Under the pieces are notes generated by a model that was not told the origin of the DNA, did no database searches, and saw only the letters and a program-made list of their open reading frames with translations. DNA of 11,117 nucleotides from Verrucomicrobia bacterium UBA1629 (lineage in GTDB: Bacteria > Verrucomicrobiota > Kiritimatiellia > RFP12 > UBA1067): assembly GCA_002321305.1 (NCBI GenBank), contig DCMF01000030.1, positions 1 through 11,117 of the forward strand, given 5' to 3'. The translations under genes were made by a program, and so were the position numbers. Shown piece after piece: positions 1 through 7,600 of the stretch; position 1 is the stretch's first letter; each line of letters starts with the position of its first letter.

Positions 1-130
1 TCCCCGCCGTGCCCGTGAACGGGTCGACGTAGGACGCGAGGTCCTCCGCCGCCCGCGCCGCAAGGGCCGCGCACGCGGCCACGGCTGCGGCCGCGCACAA
101 CGCCCTGATCTCAACTTTCGCCTTCATCAT
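1..130 (-). CDS. Secreted GH92-type alpha-mannosidase, N-terminal fragment cut by the window edge
   Basis: Reading leftwards from the ATG at 130 gives 43 codons with no stop before the window ends, so only the amino terminus is present. The product starts MMKAK, continues through an alanine-rich hydrophobic stretch to about residue 28 (a likely type I signal peptide, cleaved before EDLAS), and then reads YVDPFTGTAG. That string is the usual opening of mature GH92 exo-alpha-mannosidases (VDPF-x-GT), and it closely matches the N-terminus of the complete GH92 protein next door. A purine-rich Shine-Dalgarno stretch, AGGAAAGGA (147-139), sits 8 bases before the ATG; the second ATG at 127 could serve equally well. 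The gene lies 34 bases downstream of the GH92-GH2 gene and should be in the same operon. Whether it also carries a GH2 half cannot be seen. The family call rests on about 15 diagnostic residues. Confidence 0.75.
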   Translation of the reverse strand, partial: MMKAKVEIRALCAAAAVAACAALAARAAEDLASYVDPFTGTAG

Positions 131-138
131 CTCATCTT

Positions 139-147
139 TCCTTTCCT
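139..147 (-). promoter_or_regulatory. Shine-Dalgarno site for the left-edge GH92 gene
   Basis: On the minus strand the 34-base gap between the two GH92 genes contains AGGAAAGGA, 8 bases ahead of the ATG at 130. The gap (131-164) is otherwise featureless: no hairpin followed by a T-run is visible, so transcription probably continues through it. Confidence 0.6.
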
Positions 148-164
148 GTTTCAACGGGACATGA

Positions 165-3100
165 TCACGGGCCCACGAAATGGGCGTTGGCGCCGACGAA
201 CGCGCCGGCCGTGTAGGCGATGTCGACGAAACCCCGCGACGGGAGCGCGACAACGCCGATTGGCGTCGATGCGTTCGCCGGGCAGCGGTAGTCGAACGCG
301 GCGATCGTCCGCCCCGTCGCGCGTTCGCTGAAGACGGCGCGTCCCGCGACCGGATGCCGCGCGTCATTGACCGCCCACGCCGTGCCGTCGGGCATCAAGG
401 CGACAAGCTGCGTCGCCTGCGCCGCCTTGACGGCTTCGTAGGCCCGCTTCCTGCCGCCGTAGTAATCGACGATCGCGTCCGAGACGATCGGCCAGCCATC
501 CCGGAGATTCCACCAGAGCAGCCCGGTCTTCTTCGTGAACTTCTCCATGCGGTAGCGTTCGATCCAGGTCTTCAGCGCCTCTGCCTGGACGAACTGGCTC
601 GCCGCGATGAAGCCGTCAAGATCGCGCGGGACCTCGCCCAGCGCGAAGCGGATCTTGTTCAGCAGATGGTTGTTGCGCGTGCGGGCGAGTTCGCTCGTCG
701 GGTCGTCGAACGGGTTCACGGCCTTCGCCTGCCATGCGGCATTCCACCGCCAGCTCCCGTCAAGCCAGGGATAGACGGAATCCTTCGGCATCATGCGCTC
801 AAGCGACTCGCGGTTCGGGCAGCCGTGATAGCCCATCTCGCTCACGAACCGCGCCGGGTTGGCCAGGTACTCCGGCCCCCTGTAGTGGGCGCGCGACCAG
901 AGGTGGTCTTCGCTCGGCTGCGCCCGCCCCGCAAAGCTCGTGGGGCTGACGTAGGGAGAGCTCGGCAAATAGGCGCGCGCGAAGTCATGCTCGTACAGCA
1001 CGTCCGGAATCGTCCGCCGGCTCGTGCGGTCCCGGTTCGGGTCGATCCACCCCTTGCCGTAAGTCCACATGGGCGCGGCGTCGTTCTCGTTGTTGCCGCA
1101 CCACAGCGCAAGGCTCGGATGGTTCCTCAGCCTCAGGACGACGGAGCGGATCTCCTCCGCCATGCGCCGTGCCATGTCATCGTCCTGCGGGCCGATTCCG
1201 CTTGCCGTCATGAAGTCCTGCCAGACGAGAATGCCCTCGCGGTCGCAGAAGTCGTAGAAGGCGTCCGGCTCGTACACGCCGCCGCCCCACAGGCGCACCA
1301 TGTTGCAGTTGAGGTCCGCCAGCATCAGCGCCGTCTCGTCGAGCCTGTCCCCGTCTCGTCCGTGGAACGCATCCACCGGCACCCAGTTCGTGCCGCGCAT
1401 GAAGCACCTTTCGCCATTCACGCGAAAGAGGAATTCGCCGTCCGTCCTGCCCGCGATGCGGTCGGCGCGTTCGAGCGTCACGGTGCGCAGCCCGATCCGG
1501 TCGCGCCGAACCGCCGCCACGTGTCCGTCCGGCGCGACGAGCTCCAGCGTCATGTCGTAAAGCGCCGCCTCGCCCATGCCGCGCGGCCACCAGAAGTCAA
1601 CGCCTTCGAGCGCAAAGCGCAATTCGCCGTGGTAATGGCGAAAGGGCACGGCCTTCGACGCCACCACGCGGTTCGCGCGCGTCAGCGTTGCGCGGATCTG
1701 CGCCCGGTCGATCCAGTCGAACGGCGCCTTCACGCGAAACCGGGACGACAGCCGCGCTGTCCGGTTCGTGACGTCCAGATCGTAGACCCAGTGGTAGGCC
1801 TCGTCGATCTGCCGCGTCGAGACCGTCTCGATCCGGACGCCGCGCCAGAGGCCGCTCGCGAAGAGGCGCGGGAAGATGTCCCATCCGCCCATGTGCGCCG
1901 CCTTGCGCAGCAGCTCGCCTTCCGGTCCGGGCGTCATCGTGCGGCCCAGCTGCCCCAGCGACTTGTCCCGCGTCTCCATGAAGGCGCTCCGGATCAGCAC
2001 CTCGAGGCGGTTCGTGCCGTTCGCGCGGACGCGCCCCGTCACGTCAAAACGCCAGGGAATCAGCATGTTGTCGCACGAACCGACCTTTTCGCCGTTCAGG
2101 AAGACGTCGGCCAGCGTATCCACGCCGTCGAGGACGAGCTCGAGACGCTCCTCCTGCCCCGCCACCGGCCCTGTGAAGGTCTTCGCGTAGAGCCATTCAT
2201 GCCCTTCCCATTTCCGAAAGGCATAGGCGTTCGTGCCGATCTCCGGGTTCGGCGCACGTCCCGCCCGCACCAGGTCAAGCTCGCAGTTCCCCGGCACGGT
2301 CGCGTCAACCGTCTCGACGGGCAGCCCCTTCGGCAGGGGCAGTGCCCGCACCGGCCCGGACTCGGGCTGGCGGAAGTACCGCAATTCCCATGTGCCGTCA
2401 AGCGAAAGGCGGCGCGTCGGGCTGCGCACGTCGTCCGTCATCTCGAAGACGAGCGTGCCGCCCTTCAGGATGTCGGCCTGCCGCAGGGTCAAGCCGTCGA
2501 ACGGGCGGCCGTCGAGCCGGATCGACTGCACATACTTGTTGGCCGACGACAGGTTTCGCGCCTCCACCACGAAAGTCTTTCCGTTCGGCAGGCGGAACGT
2601 CACCTTCGGAATCTGCGGCGCACCCAGCACATAGTCGCCGCCGCAGGGCGTGACGGGGTAAAAGCCGGCGGCCGCAAACAGGTACCACGCGCTCATCTGC
2701 CCGCAGTCGTCATTGCCGCACAGGCCCTCCGGGCCCGGACGGTAGAAGCGGTCGACGATCTCGCGCACGACTTCCGCCGTGCGGTCGGGCCGTCCCGCGT
2801 ACGGATACAGGTAGGCGACATGGTGGCTCGGCTCGTTGCCGTGCGCGTACTGCCCGATGAGTCCGGTCACGTCTTCGCGCGTGCCCATTCCCTCCGCCGA
2901 CTCCGGCAGCGCGAAAAGCGCGTCCAGCCGTTCGACGAACTTCGCGGCGCCGCCCATCGCGGCGACCAGCCCCGCCGGGTCCTGCAGCACGTGCCACGTG
3001 TACTGGAAGGCGTTCCCCTCCGTGAAGTCGTTCGCGCGCTCGTCGCCGCCGCCCAGCGCATAGGGGTTGAACGGCGTGCGCCAGGCGCCCTTCGCGTCGC

Positions 3101-4637
3101 GGCCCCGCACGAGTCCCAGGGACGGGTCGAAGACCTTCCGCCACCCGGCCGCGCGCCGCGCGAAGAACGCCGCGTCCGCCCTGTGCCCCAGTCGTTCGGC
3201 CATCTGCGCCGCGCACCAGTCGTCAAAGCCGCACTCCAGCGTCCGCGAGACGCTTTCGGCCCGGATGAGGTCGAACGGATAGTACCCATGGCGGTCGTAG
3301 GCCGGCCAGTCTTCCTTGATCTTGCCCGCGTGCTCCTTCGTGAGCGTCTCCTTGACCAGCCGATAGACCGCCTCCCAGTCGATGTCGTCCAGCCCCCCGA
3401 GCTCGCCGGCCCGGCTCTTCAGGAACGCATCGACGATGACGGACACGCCATGGTTGCCGATCATGCAGTCGACGTTCCGGCCGCCATAGCTCATGACGGG
3501 AATCCGGCCGATCTCCCGCCCTTGCGCGAGCAGCGAGCGGACGACGCCGGCGGCGACGTCAGGCGTCGCCAGCGTGTACCACGGCTGGGCCGCGCGAAAG
3601 GTGTCCCACAGCGACAGCGTCGTGTAGGCCGATCCGTCGGCCGCCATGCGGACGGCCCCGTCCGCGCCGCGCGCCCGCCCGTCCGCGTCCGCCCAGTCGT
3701 TCGGCTGGAGATAGAGGTGGTAGAGCGAGGTGTACCAGTTCGTCTTCTGGAGGCGCGAGCCTTCGCAGGCCGTGCGCGCGAACAGGCGGTTCCAGGCCGT
3801 GCGGGCGTCCGCCCGGACCCTCTCGAAGTCCCAGCCGGGAATCGCGTCCGCCAGGTTGTTCCGTGCGCCGGCCTCATCCGTCGCGCAGACCGCCACCTTC
3901 ATCAGGAGCGGTTCGCCGTCCTTGAGGTCGAAGGTCGCGCAGTAGCGCGGCGCCGCCGTGGCTTCCGGCCTTTCCAGCTCCTCCAGCTCGCGCCACGGGC
4001 GGTCAAACGCCAGGGCAAACGCGACGACGCGCCCCTCGACCCATGTCCGCGTGCGCCGGAAACGCCCTTCAAGGCCGTCGGAGCCGACGGCCCTCACCTC
4101 GGCGCCGACCGTCTTGTTGCCCGTGTTCCCGGCCTGGTCGGCCTCGCCAAACGGCAGGTTCACGAGCACGCGTCGCGCCCCCGGCTTCCGCCACGTGAAG
4201 CGGTAGATCGCCGCGCGCTTCGCGGCCGCGATCTCGACCAGCACGCCGTCCTGCTCCTGCACGACGGCGTAGTAGCCCGGCGCGCCGCGCTCGGACGCCT
4301 TGTCGATCGCGCTCGCCATCGGCAGCGGCCGCCGCGCGCCCGTAAACGGCAGCACCTGCACGTCGCCCAGATCCGTGCAGCCCGTGCCGGACAGGCGGTT
4401 CTGCGAATAGCCGATCACCTGGCGGTCGGCGTACTGGTAGCCCGCGCAGTACTTCCAGTCGCCCGTGCCCGTGTCCGGCCCCGCCTGGATCATGCCAAAG
4501 GGATAAGATGCCCCCGGATGGGTGTGCCCCGTCCCCGCCGTGCCCGTGAACACGTCGACGAACGCGGCCAGGTCTTCGGCCGCCGCGCACACAAGCCCGA
4601 AGACCGCAAAAAGGATTCCGCAAAGAAGATGTCTCAT
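165..4637 (-). CDS. Secreted GH92 alpha-mannosidase fused to a GH2 beta-mannosidase-type enzyme (1490 aa)
   Basis: Residues 1-20 look like a signal peptide (MRHLLCG to CAAA, cleaved before EDLA). Residues about 24-735 are a complete GH92 enzyme, a calcium-dependent inverting exo-alpha-mannosidase. Supporting motifs are FTGTAGTGHTHPGASYPFG, YCAGYQY, LSGTGCTDLGD, TEGNAFQY with the expected general acid E540, GNEPSHHVAYLY (E602) and GNDDCGQMSAWY (base region 641-644). Only about eight residues separate this from a GH2 protein of the beta-mannosidase group starting at L744 (LSLDGTWELRY). It has a jelly-roll with GGWD near 919, an Ig-like domain, a TIM barrel from about 1070 with RGTNWVPVDAF, RLWGGGVYEPDAFYDFCD and VWQDFM, acid/base E1184 in WCGNNE, nucleophile E1267 in FVSEMG, and a closing GLLWWNLRDGWP segment. 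Both halves look catalytically intact. The frame stays open upstream to 5408, but the signal peptide and Shine-Dalgarno fix the start at 4637. GH2 substrate specificity is inferred. Confidence 0.92.
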   Translation of the reverse strand: MRHLLCGILFAVFGLVCAAAEDLAAFVDVFTGTAGTGHTHPGASYPFGMIQAGPDTGTGDWKYCAGYQYADRQVIGYSQNRLSGTGCTDLGDVQVLPFTGARRPLPMASAIDKASERGAPGYYAVVQEQDGVLVEIAAAKRAAIYRFTWRKPGARRVLVNLPFGEADQAGNTGNKTVGAEVRAVGSDGLEGRFRRTRTWVEGRVVAFALAFDRPWRELEELERPEATAAPRYCATFDLKDGEPLLMKVAVCATDEAGARNNLADAIPGWDFERVRADARTAWNRLFARTACEGSRLQKTNWYTSLYHLYLQPNDWADADGRARGADGAVRMAADGSAYTTLSLWDTFRAAQPWYTLATPDVAAGVVRSLLAQGREIGRIPVMSYGGRNVDCMIGNHGVSVIVDAFLKSRAGELGGLDDIDWEAVYRLVKETLTKEHAGKIKEDWPAYDRHGYYPFDLIRAESVSRTLECGFDDWCAAQMAERLGHRADAAFFARRAAGWRKVFDPSLGLVRGRDAKGAWRTPFNPYALGGGDERANDFTEGNAFQYTWHVLQDPAGLVAAMGGAAKFVERLDALFALPESAEGMGTREDVTGLIGQYAHGNEPSHHVAYLYPYAGRPDRTAEVVREIVDRFYRPGPEGLCGNDDCGQMSAWYLFAAAGFYPVTPCGGDYVLGAPQIPKVTFRLPNGKTFVVEARNLSSANKYVQSIRLDGRPFDGLTLRQADILKGGTLVFEMTDDVRSPTRRLSLDGTWELRYFRQPESGPVRALPLPKGLPVETVDATVPGNCELDLVRAGRAPNPEIGTNAYAFRKWEGHEWLYAKTFTGPVAGQEERLELVLDGVDTLADVFLNGEKVGSCDNMLIPWRFDVTGRVRANGTNRLEVLIRSAFMETRDKSLGQLGRTMTPGPEGELLRKAAHMGGWDIFPRLFASGLWRGVRIETVSTRQIDEAYHWVYDLDVTNRTARLSSRFRVKAPFDWIDRAQIRATLTRANRVVASKAVPFRHYHGELRFALEGVDFWWPRGMGEAALYDMTLELVAPDGHVAAVRRDRIGLRTVTLERADRIAGRTDGEFLFRVNGERCFMRGTNWVPVDAFHGRDGDRLDETALMLADLNCNMVRLWGGGVYEPDAFYDFCDREGILVWQDFMTASGIGPQDDDMARRMAEEIRSVVLRLRNHPSLALWCGNNENDAAPMWTYGKGWIDPNRDRTSRRTIPDVLYEHDFARAYLPSSPYVSPTSFAGRAQPSEDHLWSRAHYRGPEYLANPARFVSEMGYHGCPNRESLERMMPKDSVYPWLDGSWRWNAAWQAKAVNPFDDPTSELARTRNNHLLNKIRFALGEVPRDLDGFIAASQFVQAEALKTWIERYRMEKFTKKTGLLWWNLRDGWPIVSDAIVDYYGGRKRAYEAVKAAQATQLVALMPDGTAWAVNDARHPVAGRAVFSERATGRTIAAFDYRCPANASTPIGVVALPSRGFVDIAYTAGAFVGANAHFVGP
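4532..4551. repeat. 20-bp exact copy of the sequence at 1-20
   Basis: Bases 4532-4551 are identical to bases 1-20. In both places they encode FTGTAG, close to the mature N-terminus of a GH92 protein. The copy is best explained by common descent of the two neighbouring GH92 genes, because the flanking bases also resemble each other with scattered differences. It is not a mobile-element end. Confidence 0.7.
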
Positions 4638-4641
4638 GCCG

Positions 4642-4648
4642 TCTCTCC
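4642..4648 (-). promoter_or_regulatory. Shine-Dalgarno site that fixes the start of the GH92-GH2 gene
   Basis: The minus strand reads GGAGAGA here, with the GGAG core 7 bases before the ATG at 4637. The reading frame stays open for another 257 codons upstream, but that extension lies inside the GH42/GH127 gene in another frame and reads as arginine/glycine-rich nonsense. This site and the signal peptide that follows therefore decide the start. It falls in the 20-base gap after the upstream stop codon. Confidence 0.65.
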
Positions 4649-4657
4649 GGATCGCGT

Positions 4658-7600
4658 TCAGAACCACAGCGAGAACCAGTTGCCGGGATCGTTCACACAC
4701 GACGCCGACCAGTAGTCGGCGACCGGGACGAACCGGCGTTCGGCGCCGCGACGCAGCTCCAGCGTCCACGCGCCCCATGCGGCGGCCGAATCGGCCGTGC
4801 GCGGCATTGGCACGAGCGCACCGGCCGTCCAGCCGCGCGCATTGACCGTCTCGAAGTCCAGCGTCTCCGCACGGCTCGTCCCCGCGACGCGCCCCTTGGC
4901 CAGCACCAGCGGCCCGCGCATGACCTGCGCCGCGTGCGTCCGACGCGCCAGCGTCTCCATCTCCGGCGTCAGCCACGACATGAAGCGCTCCGCGTAGGAC
5001 GGCCGATGCCAGTCCTCCTGTCCGGCGATGACGGAGATGTCCTCGTCCTCCGGCGCCGAAGACGGCAGAAGACGCGGCGACAGGTCGAGGGAGACCGTCC
5101 AGACGGTGTCGCGCGCGGCAGTGTCGAGGGCGACGCGACCGTTCTCCGGCGTACGCTTCACGCCATCGACGGCGACCCACGGCGACCAGACGGGGACCCG
5201 CAGACGCAGGCTGACCGGGCGATCGGCGCGCACCCGGACGCGGAAGGTGTCCGAAACGGGGTAATTGCCGGACACCTCGAGGCTCACGCCGTCGATTTCG
5301 GCCTGCGCGTCGCCCAGGAGGTTCACGTCCAGCGCGCCGCCCGGGCCGCGCGTCACGACCGTCGAGGCCCAGTCGAAGAAGCCGCGCGGCATGTTGTCCG
5401 TGCAGCACTGGTGATGGAGCATGCCCGTCTGCGGCGGCGCCGAAAGGTGCCGCGTGCCATGCGAGCGGACGATGTGCGCCGCCCAGGAGCCGTCCGGCGC
5501 GACGCCCGCGAGAAAGGCGTTGTAGAACGCCTCCTCCAGGAGATCGAGATAGCGCGTCTCGTCCGTCAGCAGGAAAAGCTCGCGGTTGAGGCGCATCCAG
5601 TGGATGACGTCACACAGCTCCGTCATGCCGTTGACGTGCTGGCGGGCGTTCAGGAAATGGTCGAAGTAGCCGACGCTGCGCATCGCGTCGAGTTCCTCGT
5701 CGAGCAGGTGGCGGTGAAACGCCTTGACCGCCGCCAGCGCGCGGGCATCGCCCGTGACGCGGTGATACTCGGCCACGCCCTCGAAGAAGCTCATCAGCTC
5801 ATAGGCCTTGGACAGGAAGATCGCCCGGTTCCCGAACCACGTGTGGACCGGGCGGCCGGACAGGGCGTTCCGGATCAGGTTCATCTGCAGGGGCGACGAC
5901 GCGTCCCGGTCGTTGACCGCCACGATGTGCCGCGCCAGCTCAAGGTAGTCCGCCTTGGGACGTTCGCGGTGGACGAGCAGCAGCGGCTTCAGGACTGTCA
6001 TCGACGAAAGGCCCGCCCACGAGCCCGTCCACTCGATGCCGACGTCCAGCCGCTTCAGCTGCGCGCAGAGGTGGTCAGCCATCCGCTCGGCCGCCGACAG
6101 GCAGCCCGGATCGCCCGTCGCCCGGAAAAGCGCCACGAGCGCCCACATCGTGTACTTGCGCCCCCAGATGTTGAAGTTCCACGTCTTGCCGGGGTCGTCC
6201 CCCGGACGGCGCACGCCCAGCGCGTCTTCGTCGGCGTACGTGCTGAGGTAGCCGTTCGGCTTCTGATGCGCACGGACGAACGCATGCGCCTTCTCGAGCG
6301 CCCAGCGGCGCAGGTCGGGATCGCCGGTCGCGGCGATCGCTTCCGCCGCGCAGAGCATCGTCTTGCCCCAGTACTCGTTCTGCCAGCCGTTCCGGACGCG
6401 CCCGCTCTCGTCGCGCGAATCGTCCCAGTGCGTCTCGAACGCGCGCTCGGCCTCGTCGTAGATCGTCGTCCGCGCGGCCGTCGAGGTCAGGCGTTCGCGG
6501 ACGACCGCCTCCATCAGCAGTCCGGGACGCCCCCCGACGCGCACCTGCGCGCGCACATTCGCCGCCGCACGGCAGGGCGCTTCCGCACGCACGAACATCG
6601 GCGTCAGCGGCGGCAGGTCGAACGACGTCGGCACCGCCTCGCCCGTGATGAGGTCCGTCCCCGGCGCCTCCAGCCGGATGCGCAGCGGCTTCTGCGTGTG
6701 GTTGACGAGCGAGACGAATGCGGCGTCGCCGACGCGTACGCCGCGCGACTCGACGCCGAAGACGCCCGAGCCGGAATCCGGCGCATAGACGCGCGGGAAG
6801 GCCGGCAGGCCCCAGCCGGACGACGCGGCGGACAGCTGCCGGAACTGCGCATGGTCGCTTCCCGCACATTCGACGACCTTTACGCCACGCCGCGACAGCC
6901 GGTCCAGCCCCTTGCGGACGTCGGGGGGGATCGCGGCGGAATCCGGCAGCAGTACGGCGCGCGCCGCGACAAGCGGCCGCGCCAGCACGCCCGTCCGCCC
7001 GTACTCCGACAGCATCCGCTCCGTCACGACGCCCAGCGGCTGCCCCAGGAACGATGCCGCGCGATAGGTCGCTAGGAACGCCTCCCCCCGCCGTCCGCCC
7101 AGGATCTGCGACGACAGCGAGAAGTGCAGCAGCACCGTCGGCTCCTGGTTGCGGATCGGCGAGAGCTCGTCGGCCAGGCGGCTGAGGTCCAGTGCGCCGT
7201 GCGCCCAGGCGTTCAGGCAGTCCGGGCGCTCAAGGACCGAGCCCCAGGCGAAGTGCCGGGGGCTGGACGTGCGCTCCCACAGCCACAGCGTCGTCGCCGC
7301 CTGCCCGTGCAGCGCGTTCTGCCACAGGGCCGTGTAGAAATGACGTCCCGAGACCGGCAGCCCGTAGAAATCGGAAACGAGATGGTTCTCCGAATTGAAG
7401 ACCGGCACGTCCCTGCAGCTCCGCTGCCAGTCGTAGACGGCCTCCGCCTCCCACCAGGCGTGCGCCCAGAGGCCGTCGCCCGGCGTGGCCGGCAGGTCGT
7501 AGGCGTCGTTGCCGTTGTAGTCGCTCATCCGGGAGAAGTCCTCGAGGTCCACGGAGTGGTACGTCGCGGAGTTCTCGAATTCGGCGAACCCCATGACCTT

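Noticed and set aside
4621..4637. Lipoprotein signal on the GH92-GH2 protein (FGLVC)
   Set aside because: The residue before Cys is Val rather than Gly, Ala or Ser, and a normal signal peptidase I site (CAAA then ED) follows at once.
180..4715. Plus-strand open frame of 1511 codons opposite the GH92-GH2 gene
   Set aside because: It is antisense to a gene with clear family motifs, is rich in arginine, alanine and proline, and has no recognisable domain. Long antisense frames are common in GC-rich coding DNA.
4638..5408. 257-codon upstream extension of the GH92-GH2 frame
   Set aside because: It overlaps the end of the GH42/GH127 gene in another frame, is arginine/glycine-rich, and precedes a proper signal peptide and Shine-Dalgarno at 4637.
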